A DNA stretch of 64,000 bases from Winogradskyella sp. PC-19 (lineage in GTDB: Bacteria > Bacteroidota > Bacteroidia > Flavobacteriales > Flavobacteriaceae), in contig NZ_CP019332.1 in the NCBI RefSeq assembly GCF_002163855.1, positions 2,211,145 through 2,275,144 of the forward strand. Direction: 5' to 3'. A program made the position numbers and the translations under genes. The notes beneath the pieces are model-generated. The model was not told where the DNA came from and did no database searches. It saw only the letters and a program-made list of their open reading frames with translations. Shown in pieces: positions 15,962 to 24,961 of the stretch. The number at the start of each line of letters is the position of its first letter. Position 1 is the stretch's first letter.

Positions 15962-16507
15962 ATGAAAAAAACAATTTTACTTCTTTTAGCAGTCTGTGCT
16001 ATGTTTTCAGTGAATGCACAGGATAATTCTTCAAACGATGGTACTCAAAATTTTAATGAAGTAAAACTTAATGCACTATATTTAGTTGTAGGTGCTTTAG
16101 AGTTAACTTATGAGCGTACACTAAATGAAGAGTCTGGTGTTGGAGCTTCAATATTTATTCCTTACGAAAACGGAGATGACATTGACTTTGATATTAATTA
16201 TTATTTTTCTCCTTACTACCGTTTATATTTTGGAAAAAAATATGCCGCAGGTTTCTTTGTGGAAGGCTTTGGACTATTAAGTGGATACGATACAACTGAA
16301 GTTAATTTTTCTAGTCCTGATCCTGTAATTAGAGAAGGTAACTCAACAGCTTTCGCTCTCGGTATTGGTGTTGGAGGAAAATGGGTTACTAATAGTGGCT
16401 TTATTGGTGAGTTAAATTTAGGTATTGGTCGTAATATTATTAACGCAGATGATTTCACAGATGATTTGGTTGGAAAAATTGCTATTACTGTTGGATATAG
16501 ATTTTAA
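15962..16507 (+). CDS. Small outer-membrane beta-barrel protein (DUF3575-like)
   Basis: 181 residues with a signal peptide (residues 1-19, VNAQ). Short amphipathic strands follow: LNALYLVVGALELTYERTL, GASIFIPY, FSPYYRLYFG, GFFVEGFG, FALGIGVGGKWV, GELNLGIGRNI. It ends in the terminal aromatic ITVGYRF. The pattern matches small 8-stranded outer-membrane barrels of Bacteroidota. Function unknown. It lies 97 nt after the large surface protein on the same strand. Confidence 0.82.
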   Translation: MKKTILLLLAVCAMFSVNAQDNSSNDGTQNFNEVKLNALYLVVGALELTYERTLNEESGVGASIFIPYENGDDIDFDINYYFSPYYRLYFGKKYAAGFFVEGFGLLSGYDTTEVNFSSPDPVIREGNSTAFALGIGVGGKWVTNSGFIGELNLGIGRNIINADDFTDDLVGKIAITVGYRF

Positions 16508-16558
16508 GATTTACTGTTATTCAACTTCTTTAATTTTTATTAAATCTTTTTGTACATT

Positions 16559-17026
16559 ATGTCTATGAAAAAGGGTTTAATAATTATATTATTTTTTTGT
16601 TTTACAAAAAGTGATGCTCAAGTAAATGAAGATATTTTATATTTAAAATATGATGAAAATATATCTATTAACGAATATTACGATAATTTTAAAATCTTAC
16701 ATATAGATTTAAGATTTACGATAAATAACCAAGGTGAAGACGCAAGACCCACAACGTATAAATACCGGATAAACAATATTTCTCTAGATGGTGATTTAAA
16801 ATTTAATGAAATAAAAAATATAGTTTCTGACGAAGATTTGAAAAATATAAAGCTTACAACTATAGATGATTTAAGAAAACTAAATTCTTGTGATTTATTT
16901 TTTTTATTAGCAGACAGTAAAATATTTCTGATAAAAGATAAGGAAAATATACACTACAAATATGCTTTAAGCTACAAGAGTACAGCTAGAGGTATTGAAT
17001 ATTTTGACAATGGACTTCGCTTTTGA
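16559..17026 (+). CDS. Small secreted protein of unknown function
   Basis: Start at the ATG at 16559 (MSMKKG) or 16565 (MKKG); a longer frame begins with TTG at 16550, inside a promoter-like TCTTTTTG. The product is about 155 residues with a signal peptide (hydrophobic residues 5-18, cleavage after SDAQ). The mature part is Asp/Asn/Lys/Tyr-rich and shows no motif I know. Base composition is even more AT-rich than its neighbours, which may point to a recent arrival. A strong terminator follows. Confidence 0.65.
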   Translation: MSMKKGLIIILFFCFTKSDAQVNEDILYLKYDENISINEYYDNFKILHIDLRFTINNQGEDARPTTYKYRINNISLDGDLKFNEIKNIVSDEDLKNIKLTTIDDLRKLNSCDLFFLLADSKIFLIKDKENIHYKYALSYKSTARGIEYFDNGLRF

Positions 17027-17046
17027 TTCTTCTATGTATTAAATCA

Positions 17047-17087
17047 CAAAACGCCCAAACTCTTAAGTCTGGGCGTTTTGTTTTTTA
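17047..17087. terminator. Bidirectional terminator between convergent genes
   Basis: AAAACGCCCA (17048-17057) pairs with TGGGCGTTTT (17070-17079). The plus strand continues GTTTTTTAG and the minus strand reads TTTTGTGATTT. It ends the small secreted protein gene and probably glyS. Confidence 0.85.
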
Positions 17088-17101
17088 GTCTATGATTGAT
17101 G

Positions 17102-18646
17102 CTACATTTTCATCAACCATTCCTTAACATCAACTTCTTTTTTGATGATTGTTTTTAAGTCTTCAATTTTTACACGTTGTTGCTCCATCGTATCTCTATG
17201 TCTGATTGTTACAGTGTTATTCTCTAAACTTTCACCATCAACGGTTATACAAAACGGTGTTCCGTTGGCATCTTGACGTCTGTATCGTCTACCGACGGCA
17301 TCTTTTTCGTCATAAGTCACGTTAAACTCCCATTTTAAATCATCAATAATGTCTTTAGATAATTTAACTAAAGCTTCATCTTTTCTAACCAATGGCAAAA
17401 TAGCTGCTTTAGTAGGCGCCAAAACCGCAGGTAATTTTAAGACAGTACGTGTTGTGTTATTTTCTAACTCTTCTTCTTGTAACGCATTAGAGAATACTGC
17501 TAGGAACATACGGTCTAAACCGATTGATGTTTCTAAAACATAAGGTGTGTAATTAGCATTCTCTTCGTGGTCAAAATACTGTAGTTTTTTGCCAGAATGT
17601 TCTTCGTGTTGTTTTAAATCAAAATCAGTACGACTGTGTATACCTTCTAACTCTTTAAATCCAAACGGAAATTTAAATTCGATATCTGTTGCTGCATCTG
17701 CATAATGCGCTAATTTTTCATGGTCATGAAAACGGTAATTATCTTCGCCCATTCCAAGGGAAAGGTGCCACTTCATTCTAGTTTCTTTCCAATGTTTAAA
17801 CCATTCAGCTTGTGTACCTGGTTTGATAAAAAATTGCATTTCCATCTGCTCAAACTCACGCATTCTAAAGATAAATTGTCGTGCAACAATTTCGTTTCTA
17901 AAGGCTTTTCCTGTTTGGGCAATTCCAAACGGAATCTTCATTCGACCTGTTTTTTGTACATTCAAAAAGTTGACAAATATACCTTGCGCCGTTTCTGGTC
18001 TTAGATATAAATCCATCGCTGAATCCGCAGAAGCACCTAACTTTGTACCAAACATTAAGTTAAATTGCTTAACATCGGTCCAATTCTTTGTTCCAGATAT
18101 AGGGCAAACGATACCTAATTCTTCAATTAAAGCTTTTACAGCTTCTAAATCTTCAGCTTCAAGAGATTTCCCCATACGAGATAAAATAGTATTTATCTTC
18201 TCTTGGTAACCTAAAACACGTCCGTTAGTTGCTAAAAATTCTTCTTTATTAAATGCTTCTCCAAAACGTTTGGCTGCTTTTTTGACTTCCTTTTCAATTT
18301 TGTTTTCAATCTTAGCGCAATAGTCTTCGATTAAAACATCAGCGCGATAACGCTTTTTAGAGTCTTTGTTATCTATTAATGGGTCATTAAAGGCATCGAC
18401 GTGACCAGAAGCTTTCCAAGTAGTTGGATGCATAAAAATTGCAGCATCAATACCCACAATGTTATCATTCATCTGCACCATGGCTTTCCACCAGTAGTCG
18501 CGTATATTTTTTTTGAGTTCGGCCCCGTTTTGTGCGTAATCGTATACAGCACTTAAACCATCGTAAATCTCACTACTCTGAAATACATATCCGTATTCCT
18601 TTGCGTGTGAGATGACCTTCTTAAATTTATCTTCATTATTTGCCAT
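17102..18646 (-). CDS. glyS: Glycyl-tRNA synthetase, single-chain type
   Basis: Class II homodimeric GlyRS charging tRNA-Gly. The 514-residue product has the N-terminal catalytic core starting ISHAKEYGYVFQSSEIYDG, motif 2 (RNEIVARQFIFRMREFEQMEMQFF), motif 3 (SIGLDRMFLAVF) and the C-terminal anticodon-binding domain (residues about 410-514, beginning PAVLAPTKAAILPL). It is the eukaryote/archaea/Bacteroidota-type enzyme, not the two-subunit GlyQ/GlyS form. A TATTTTTG box ends exactly 4 nt before the ATG, suggesting a leaderless transcript, and a terminator-like hairpin lies just upstream. Confidence 0.96.
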   Translation of the reverse strand: MANNEDKFKKVISHAKEYGYVFQSSEIYDGLSAVYDYAQNGAELKKNIRDYWWKAMVQMNDNIVGIDAAIFMHPTTWKASGHVDAFNDPLIDNKDSKKRYRADVLIEDYCAKIENKIEKEVKKAAKRFGEAFNKEEFLATNGRVLGYQEKINTILSRMGKSLEAEDLEAVKALIEELGIVCPISGTKNWTDVKQFNLMFGTKLGASADSAMDLYLRPETAQGIFVNFLNVQKTGRMKIPFGIAQTGKAFRNEIVARQFIFRMREFEQMEMQFFIKPGTQAEWFKHWKETRMKWHLSLGMGEDNYRFHDHEKLAHYADAATDIEFKFPFGFKELEGIHSRTDFDLKQHEEHSGKKLQYFDHEENANYTPYVLETSIGLDRMFLAVFSNALQEEELENNTTRTVLKLPAVLAPTKAAILPLVRKDEALVKLSKDIIDDLKWEFNVTYDEKDAVGRRYRRQDANGTPFCITVDGESLENNTVTIRHRDTMEQQRVKIEDLKTIIKKEVDVKEWLMKM

Positions 18647-18650
18647 GCTG

Positions 18651-18681
18651 CAAAAATATAAAACCGTTAGAATTAACGGTT
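18651..18681 (-). promoter_or_regulatory. glyS start region: -7 box plus hairpin with U-tract
   Basis: On the minus strand, AACCGTTA (18681-18674) pairs with TAACGGTT (18669-18662) around a 4-nt loop. It is followed by TTATATTTTTG, whose last eight bases are a TAnnTTTG box (18658-18651) ending 4 nt before the glyS ATG. A second TATTTTTG lies at 18714-18707. Depending on which box is used, the hairpin is either an operator at a leaderless promoter or a terminator-like leader element. Confidence 0.5.
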
Positions 18682-18771
18682 GGTTTTTGTGAATTTATAG
18701 TAGCCTCAAAAATAAATATTACATTTAAGTGACGAAGTCATATAAATATTGTTTTTATATATCAGTTTTAA

Positions 18772-19452
18772 GTGTTTCAAAACCTAATTAATCTTTTCTT
18801 TCCTCAAATTTGCGAAGCTTGTAAGATACCATTACAGGACAACGAAAAATCTGTTTGTATTACATGCAGACATGAATTACCTGTAACTAATTTTCATTTT
18901 GAAAATAATGACGCTGTTAAAAAACTCTTATATGGTCGAGTAGAATTAGAAAATGCTACCGCTTTACTTCACTTTTCTAAAAAAGGATTAGTACAAGAAC
19001 TATTACATAATTTAAAGTATCGAGGACACGAGCAAATCGGTAAATTTTTAGGAGATTGGCTTGGCGGTGAGCTTAAAACCCTACAAGCTTACCAAACTAT
19101 AGATGTTGTAGTGCCAGTTCCAATTCATAAAAAATCAAAAAGAGAACGAGGTTATAATCAGGTCACAAAATTTGGAGAGCAAATAGCTAAAGCTTTAGAA
19201 GTCGATTACTTTGAAGATGCACTAATCAAAACATCCTATACAAAGCGCCAAGTTTTTAAAGATAGGATTACTCGATTTGAAGATGTAAATAAGAGATTTA
19301 GAATAGGCAATACTTATAATCTGTATAACAAACATATTCTATTAGTTGATGATGTTATTACAACAAGCGCCACTATCGAAGCTTGTGCGTTACTTCTACA
19401 AACTATTCCTGATGTGAAAATTAGTATTGCTACTATGGCAATTGCAGAATAA
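18772..19452 (+). CDS. ComF-family phosphoribosyltransferase-like protein
   Basis: 226 residues starting at a GTG codon (18772). The N-terminus carries two CxxC pairs (CEACK near residue 14, CITCR near 31) forming the ComF zinc site. The C-terminal half is a type I phosphoribosyltransferase fold with the PRPP-binding signature LLVDDVITTSAT (near residue 190) and VVVPVPIHKKSKRERGYNQ. ComF proteins act in DNA uptake during transformation in competent bacteria. The family is kept in many species without known competence, so the role here is open. Confidence 0.88.
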   Translation: MFQNLINLFFPQICEACKIPLQDNEKSVCITCRHELPVTNFHFENNDAVKKLLYGRVELENATALLHFSKKGLVQELLHNLKYRGHEQIGKFLGDWLGGELKTLQAYQTIDVVVPVPIHKKSKRERGYNQVTKFGEQIAKALEVDYFEDALIKTSYTKRQVFKDRITRFEDVNKRFRIGNTYNLYNKHILLVDDVITTSATIEACALLLQTIPDVKISIATMAIAE

Positions 19453-19505
19453 ATTGTTCGTTATTAATAGAATTAAGTTGTTAATTTGCTTAAATTTTTA
19501 GGTCA

Positions 19506-21116
19506 ATGTTTAGAAAGTCTTATCGTATATATTTCGGAATTGCAGCACTACTTCTCTTTGCATTAGGTTGTGCGAGTCGAGGTAGGCCTTCTGGAGGAGA
19601 AAAAGACGTGACACCACCTGAAATTATTAGTGAAAGCCCTAAAAACTATTCTACAAATTTTAAAGGCGATGAAATCCGAATATACTTCAATGAATATGTA
19701 AAGATTAAAGATTTGCAAAAGCAATTGATTATTTCGCCGCCGATGGATACTCAGCCGCAAATATCACCTCAAGGTTCGGCAAGTAAATACATTACGATAA
19801 AAATCAAAGACACCTTAGCTGAAAATGCAACATATGCATTCAACTTTGGGCAAAGTATTGTTGACAATAACGAAGAGAATCCATTTTCGTATTACCGATA
19901 TGTGTTCTCGACAGGTGATACTATTGATTCGCTATCTGTAAAAGGTGCTGTCTTTGATGCTTTAGGAAGAAGTGCAGACCCATTTGTTTCAGTAATGCTT
20001 TATGAGGTAGATACGGCATACACAGATTCTATTGTATATAAGCAAAAGCCAAAGTTTATTACCAATACACTTGATAGCTTAACAACGTTTAGTATTGATA
20101 ATATTAAAGCAGGAAAATATATAATGGTTGCTTTAAAAGAAGAGAATTCTAATTTTACGTTTCAGCCAAAAACTGATAAAATAGGATTTTACGAAAACGA
20201 AATTACGGTGCCAACAGATTCGTTTTATAATATTACTTTATTCAAAGAAGAAGCCGATTTTAAAGTATTAAAACCAAGTCAAATTGCAGAACAACGTATA
20301 CAATTTCCTTACGAAGGCGAATTAGAAACTGTAGATATTGAGGTGCAATCAGACTCTATCAAAAATTTAGAATACAGGTTAACAAGAGATAAAGAAAAAG
20401 ATACATTGTACTATTGGTTTAAGCCAAAAGTCGAAATCGATTCGACTTTATTTTTGGTTAAAAATCAAAACTTCACAGAAACTTTTAAATACAAATTTAA
20501 ATCTGCAGAAAAAGACTCTCTAGTGATTAGTCCGTTAAAACGTGGTGGACTTAATTTTAATGAAGTTTTTACGCTTGAAGCAACAACACCTTTTAGTGAA
20601 ATTGATACAAGTAAGATTACGCTAATAGATAAAGATTCCTTAAAAGTCGCCTATAGCGTAGAGTTCGATAAGATGTATAATCGATATAAGTTTAATGTAG
20701 ACTTAAAAGAATCCGAAAAGTACAAAATGCAATTTTTACCTTCTGCTATTACTGATTTTTATGGCGAAGTAAATGATACATTAGATTATGCTTTTAACAC
20801 TCGGAAAAGAGCAGATTTTGGTAGTATTAGAGTCAATATAGTCAATGCAACACTGCCATTAATTGTTCAACTTACCGACGAAAGTGGAAAGGTTTTATAT
20901 GAAAAATATACAGAAGAGTTTACTACAATAGATTTTGCAGATATTGAAGTAAAAAAATATCAAATTAGAGCGATTTTTGACACTAATAAAAACGGAAAAT
21001 TTGATACTGGGAATTATCTAAAAAAGATAATGCCAGAGCGTGTTAGTTATCATCCTGATATTATAGATGTTAGGGCAAATTTTGAATATGTCGAAACGCT
21101 TATTCTAAAAGACTAA
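19506..21116 (+). CDS. Ig-like (Big_5) domain lipoprotein
   Basis: 536 residues. The signal peptide ends in a lipobox (FALGC, Cys near residue 22). The start of the mature protein (SRGRPSGGEKDVTPPEIISESPKN) is typical of Bacteroidota Ig-like Big_5 lipoproteins. A first beta-sandwich (about 35-135) is followed by beta-rich repeats and a C-terminal segment with an Asp-rich calcium-like loop (DTNKNGKFDTGNY near 490). Probably surface or periplasmic; function unknown. It is 53 nt after the comF-like gene, and its last 17 nt overlap the convergent omega-amidase gene. Confidence 0.85.
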   Translation: MFRKSYRIYFGIAALLLFALGCASRGRPSGGEKDVTPPEIISESPKNYSTNFKGDEIRIYFNEYVKIKDLQKQLIISPPMDTQPQISPQGSASKYITIKIKDTLAENATYAFNFGQSIVDNNEENPFSYYRYVFSTGDTIDSLSVKGAVFDALGRSADPFVSVMLYEVDTAYTDSIVYKQKPKFITNTLDSLTTFSIDNIKAGKYIMVALKEENSNFTFQPKTDKIGFYENEITVPTDSFYNITLFKEEADFKVLKPSQIAEQRIQFPYEGELETVDIEVQSDSIKNLEYRLTRDKEKDTLYYWFKPKVEIDSTLFLVKNQNFTETFKYKFKSAEKDSLVISPLKRGGLNFNEVFTLEATTPFSEIDTSKITLIDKDSLKVAYSVEFDKMYNRYKFNVDLKESEKYKMQFLPSAITDFYGEVNDTLDYAFNTRKRADFGSIRVNIVNATLPLIVQLTDESGKVLYEKYTEEFTTIDFADIEVKKYQIRAIFDTNKNGKFDTGNYLKKIMPERVSYHPDIIDVRANFEYVETLILKD

Positions 21117-21882
21117 AGTTATCGCGGTCATTCAAAAAATTAAGTTTATCTCTATATGTCTTGATTTCGGACTTATTTAGAGTGATAACCTCTGTTGTTT
21201 CTTGATTTGGTTGTATGTTACTCAGCTTTTTCCCTAGAATATCATAACAAGCAGAATGACCAGAATATTCATGCCCAGAATTGTCTACTCCAACACGATT
21301 AACACCTATGCAAAAACTCATGTTTTCAATAGCTCTAGCTTTTAGTAAAGCGTCCCAAGCATTGATCCGCGGTTTTGGCCAATTGGCGACGTATATAAGC
21401 AAGTCGTAATCTTCGGTGTTTCTTGCCCAAACAGGAAAACGTAAGTCATAGCAAATTAAAGGACAGATTTTCCAACCACGAAACTCAATTATAGTTTTAG
21501 AGATACCAGATTTGTATATTTTGTGTTCACCTGCTAAAGTAAAAGTGTGACGTTTGTCATATGCATTGACTTTGCCGTTTGGATGAACAAAAACTGAACG
21601 ATTATAAAAGGTATTGTTTTCTGAGATGACCAAACTTCCCGTAATAGCTGCATCTTTTTTTGAAGCTAATTGTTTTAACCAAGTCAAAGTTTTGCCGCTC
21701 GCGTCTTCTGCAACACTAGAAGCATTCATTGTAAACCCTGAAGTGAACATTTCGGGTAAAATGATAAGGTCTACTTCCGAAGAAATAGCTTCGATTTTTT
21801 GAGTAAAATTTTTACGGTTCTCCTCAGGATTTTCCCAGACTAAATCTGATTGAATTAGAGCAATTTTTAAATTATTTTGCAT
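21100..21882 (-). CDS. Omega-amidase / nitrilase-superfamily hydrolase (YafV-like)
   Basis: Predicted to hydrolyse omega-amides such as alpha-ketoglutaramate or ketosuccinamate. The nitrilase triad is present: Glu in LPEMFTSGF (near residue 44), Lys in YDKRHTFTLAGEH (near 110) and Cys in ICYDLRFPVWARN (near 143). At 260 residues it matches YafV-type omega-amidases, which clean up products of glutamine or asparagine transaminases in methionine salvage. A methionine-type aminotransferase lies 1.4 kb away, which fits that role. Confidence 0.9.
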   Translation of the reverse strand: MQNNLKIALIQSDLVWENPEENRKNFTQKIEAISSEVDLIILPEMFTSGFTMNASSVAEDASGKTLTWLKQLASKKDAAITGSLVISENNTFYNRSVFVHPNGKVNAYDKRHTFTLAGEHKIYKSGISKTIIEFRGWKICPLICYDLRFPVWARNTEDYDLLIYVANWPKPRINAWDALLKARAIENMSFCIGVNRVGVDNSGHEYSGHSACYDILGKKLSNIQPNQETTEVITLNKSEIKTYRDKLNFLNDRDNFSLLE

Positions 21883-21957
21883 GTTTAAAATTAAACAATT
21901 TGAAAGAGATTTAAAATTAAATCTGTAATTTGAAGCGTTATAAAATACTTTTAACTC

Positions 21958-23106
21958 ATGAAGAATCTTTGCTTTTATTTAATCTTGTTTTTAAGTTTTA
22001 ATTTAAGTGCACAAGTCAAGTATTTCCCAGAACGAAATGCGCCTTGGATTGAAAAAACACCAAAAGAGTTAAAGGTCGACTCAGAATGGTTAAATGATGC
22101 TGTCGATTTTGCTAAAAATAATGAGTATTCTGGCTCAAGAGATTTACGTATCGCTATTTTAAAAGGATTTGCTAGAGAACCATTTCATGAAATTTTGGGA
22201 CCAACAAAAAAGCGTGGCGGACCAGCTGGATTAGTTTTAAAAGATGGTTATATAGTTGCAAAATGGGGAGACACAAAACGTGTGGATATGACCTTTAGTG
22301 TTACCAAAAGTTTTTTATCTACAGTTACTGGTCTTGCTGTTGATAAGGGTTTAATTAAAAATGAAACCGATTTCGCAAAAGAATATGTTTGGGATGGTAC
22401 ATTTGATGGTCGTCATAACTCTAAAATTACATGGCAACATTTATTGCAACAGAATAGCGATTGGTCTGGTGAGCTTTGGGGTGGAAAGGATTGGGCAGAC
22501 CGACCACCAAGAGAAGGTGATTTGGATGATTGGAAAAACAGAAAATACTACAAACCAGGTACAAAAATGGAATATAATGATGTTCGAGTCAATGTTTTAG
22601 CATATTCGGCATTGCAAGTTTGGCGAAAGCCTTTACCTCAAGTTTTAAAAGATGAAGTTATGGACAATATTGGCGCGTCAACCACTTGGCGTTGGTTTGG
22701 ATATAATAATGCATGGACAACTATTGATGGACTAAAAATGAAATCTGTTACTGGTGGTGGCCATTCTGGTGCAGGTTTATTTATTTCGGCAGAAGACATG
22801 GCACGTTTTGGATTATTGTTTTTAAATAACGGCAAATGGAAAAATGAGCAACTGATTAGTAAAGATTGGATTGAGCGCGCGATTACACCTTCAAAACCAA
22901 ATATAAATTACGGTTATATGTGGTGGTTAAATAAAAAAGGACCGCGCCATTGGGAAAATGTATCCGAGGATATCTACTACGCAGCTGGTTTTGGTGGTAA
23001 TTTTATCGTTGTAGATAGAAAGCATAACGTCGTTGTGGTTACACGTTGGCTAGAGCCATCTAAAGTTGGTGAGTTTATGCAGAAGTTGACTAAGGCTTTG
23101 AATTGA
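21958..23106 (+). CDS. Secreted serine hydrolase, beta-lactamase/class C fold
   Basis: 382 residues with a signal peptide (residues 1-18, LSAQ). The SxxK nucleophile motif is visible as SVTK (around residue 110) and a Tyr motif as YNDVRVN (around 203). A later Gly-rich HSGAG segment is near 265. The family includes esterases, peptidases and 6-aminohexanoate hydrolase-like enzymes, so substrate cannot be assigned. It is divergent from the omega-amidase gene and followed by an interspersed palindromic repeat. Confidence 0.88.
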   Translation: MKNLCFYLILFLSFNLSAQVKYFPERNAPWIEKTPKELKVDSEWLNDAVDFAKNNEYSGSRDLRIAILKGFAREPFHEILGPTKKRGGPAGLVLKDGYIVAKWGDTKRVDMTFSVTKSFLSTVTGLAVDKGLIKNETDFAKEYVWDGTFDGRHNSKITWQHLLQQNSDWSGELWGGKDWADRPPREGDLDDWKNRKYYKPGTKMEYNDVRVNVLAYSALQVWRKPLPQVLKDEVMDNIGASTTWRWFGYNNAWTTIDGLKMKSVTGGGHSGAGLFISAEDMARFGLLFLNNGKWKNEQLISKDWIERAITPSKPNINYGYMWWLNKKGPRHWENVSEDIYYAAGFGGNFIVVDRKHNVVVVTRWLEPSKVGEFMQKLTKALN

Positions 23107-23120
23107 TTCTTAATCAGTTG

Positions 23121-23230
23121 TTGTCATTTCGACAGAGCAAGGAACGCGCGACGAGAAACCTTTAGGTTCAGTGTAAGCTAAATCTCATAACTATTGAGAT
23201 TCCTCCTCATTCTTCGTTCGGAATGACAAA
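23121..23230. repeat. Palindromic interspersed repeat (REP/MITE-like)
   Basis: About 110 bp in the gap between two convergent genes. Its ends are inverted (TTGTCATTTCGA at the left, TCGGAATGACAA at the right), and an inner hairpin AATCTCA/TGAGATT lies at 23181-23201. GC content is locally higher than in the surroundings (GGAACGCGCGACGAG). This architecture matches the dispersed intergenic TGTCATTTCGA-type elements I know from Bacteroidota genomes. There is no coding capacity. Confidence 0.75.
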
Positions 23231-23239
23231 AAAATAAGC

Positions 23240-24391
23240 TTAAATTTTATTCAAAATTTCAGCAGCTTTTACCAAAGTTTCGTCTGTTTTTGCAAAGCAG
23301 AAACGTAACACTTTATCATCTTGATTATTTTCATTAAACACAGAAAGCGGAATAGAAGCAATACCAAAATCTGTAGTTAAGTGCTTTGCAAAATCAACAT
23401 CATATTCATTAGTAATCTCTGAATAATCTAACACCTGAAAGTAGGTGCCTTGACTTGGTTTTATTTTAAATTTTGAATCTGAAATTAAGCTTAAAAATAA
23501 ATCTCTTTTATGCTGAAAGAAATCGTTTAACCCCAAATAAGTATTGGCATCTTGCATGTAATCTGCAATACCTTTTTGTGATGGATGGTGTACCGAAAAC
23601 ACATTGAATTGGTGCACCTTTCTGAATTCTTCCATTAAGGTTTCTGGACCACAAGTATAACCAATTTTCCAGCCTGTGTTGTGAAACGTTTTTCCAAAAG
23701 AAGCTGTTATAAAACTACGTTGCTTTAAATCGTTAAATAAACAAGCGCTTTGGTGTTGCTCACTATCAAAAACGATGTGCTCGTAGACTTCATCGCTTAA
23801 GACAATAATGTCGGTGCCTTTAGTTAATTTTTGAAGCTGCAACATATCTTCTTTTGACCAAATTGTTCCGCTTGGATTATGAGGTGAGTTAATCATAATC
23901 ATTTTAGTGTTAGATGTCACCTTTGTAGCTACTTCTTCCCAATTAACTTTATAGTCTGGTGCCGATAATTGAATCGGAATTGCTTTTCCACCGTTAACCT
24001 CAACCGCAGGTTGGTAACAATCGTAAGCTGGTTTAAAAATGATAACCTCATCATTTGGTCTTACAAATGCTGAAATAATGCAATAAATCGCCTGTGTTGC
24101 TCCAGCAGTAACTGTTATTTCTTTTTCAGGGTGATAAGAGCTATTGTAAAGTAATTGATATTTATTGGCGATGGCTAATCGTAAATCCAAATTTCCAACC
24201 ATTGGCGCATATTGGTTATAACCAGAATTCATGGCGTTACTCACCAAGTCTGTTAGCTTTTGGTCACTTGGATAATTAGGAAAACCTTGAGATAAGTTAA
24301 TGGCGTTGTGTTGGTTTGCCAATTTACTCATAACTGTAAAAATGGTAGTACCGACGTTTGGGAGTTTGGACTGATTACGCATGTCTAACAT
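23240..24391 (-). CDS. Methionine/aromatic aminotransferase (class I/II PLP enzyme)
   Basis: 383 residues, fold type I PLP enzyme. Visible landmarks are NLSQGFPNYP near residue 33, NSPHNPSGTIW near 168, DEVYEHIVF near 200 and the Schiff-base lysine in SFGKTFHNTGWKIGY near 232. The N-terminus and these motifs match the methionine aminotransferase/kynurenine aminotransferase group (YbdL-like). Start: ATG at 24391, overlapping the upstream gene by 17 nt; the ATG at 24382 is an alternative. With the nearby omega-amidase it could form a glutamine-dependent transamination pair. Confidence 0.88.
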   Translation of the reverse strand: MLDMRNQSKLPNVGTTIFTVMSKLANQHNAINLSQGFPNYPSDQKLTDLVSNAMNSGYNQYAPMVGNLDLRLAIANKYQLLYNSSYHPEKEITVTAGATQAIYCIISAFVRPNDEVIIFKPAYDCYQPAVEVNGGKAIPIQLSAPDYKVNWEEVATKVTSNTKMIMINSPHNPSGTIWSKEDMLQLQKLTKGTDIIVLSDEVYEHIVFDSEQHQSACLFNDLKQRSFITASFGKTFHNTGWKIGYTCGPETLMEEFRKVHQFNVFSVHHPSQKGIADYMQDANTYLGLNDFFQHKRDLFLSLISDSKFKIKPSQGTYFQVLDYSEITNEYDVDFAKHLTTDFGIASIPLSVFNENNQDDKVLRFCFAKTDETLVKAAEILNKI

Positions 24392-24857
24392 TTAATATAT
24401 CATTAATAATCTTCAAATGATGGTTAGTATGTATTTCCAAAAAACGATTGACTCTTTTTTTGTTGACATGTCCAAATAATGGATGCTTAAAAAAAGCATT
24501 GTCATTTAAATCTTTTATAGTTTTGACATTTACTTTAGCTTCTTCAATTTGGGAGATAAGGTCTTCTTTTAAAATAACCTCAGGTGGTTTTACATGTTTT
24601 GGGGCTTTAGCTTTTCCTCTTGGAAATATTCCTAAAGTAAAAAACACTTTACCTAAAAAGCTAAAGTTCTTTTCATAGTCATTAGGGTCAGAAGACTGTA
24701 AGGCCTTAGATACGTTATTAATCACCTTAAGGCTATGGTCAATTTGCCAACCAATTGTAGCCTTTGAGACTTTTGGGTTGTTGGTTTCGTGATTTGCAAT
24801 ATGCGCTTCTAAGGTGTTGATGTACTGGTTTATCTTTTCGGAGCTCATAGATGCCAT
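24375..24857 (-). CDS. DinB-like / DUF1569 family protein
   Basis: 160 residues, alpha-helical. His residues sit in WQIDHSLKVINN (near 48), HPLFGHV (near 120) and HTNHHLKIINDI (near 145), the spacing expected of a DinB-type metal-binding four-helix bundle. No enzymatic activity is established for this branch. It overlaps the start of the aminotransferase gene, so the two are probably cotranscribed. MSSEKIN at 24848 is an alternative start. Confidence 0.75.
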   Translation of the reverse strand: MASMSSEKINQYINTLEAHIANHETNNPKVSKATIGWQIDHSLKVINNVSKALQSSDPNDYEKNFSFLGKVFFTLGIFPRGKAKAPKHVKPPEVILKEDLISQIEEAKVNVKTIKDLNDNAFFKHPLFGHVNKKRVNRFLEIHTNHHLKIINDILNVRHA

Positions 24858-24898
24858 TTTAGTTTAATTGTGAAGTTACAATTTATATTATTTAAACT

Positions 24899-24930
24899 AA
24901 AAACCCTCACATTTCTGTAAGGGTTTTGTT
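24899..24930 (-). terminator. Intrinsic terminator of ahcY
   Basis: Minus strand AAAACCCTTAC pairs with GTGAGGGTTTT (one G-U), ending in a T run. It separates ahcY from the downstream DinB-like gene. Confidence 0.8.
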
Positions 24931-24961
24931 TATAATTTAAAAGCGAAACGCTTATGATAAA

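Noticed and set aside
17720-18209. Open frames on the plus strand inside glyS
   Set aside because: Antisense to the conserved catalytic core; composition and Cys content show they are by-products of the coding strand.
18647-18771. T-box riboswitch upstream of glyS
   Set aside because: No T-box sequence (AGGGTGGNACCGCG-like) and the group lacks T-boxes.
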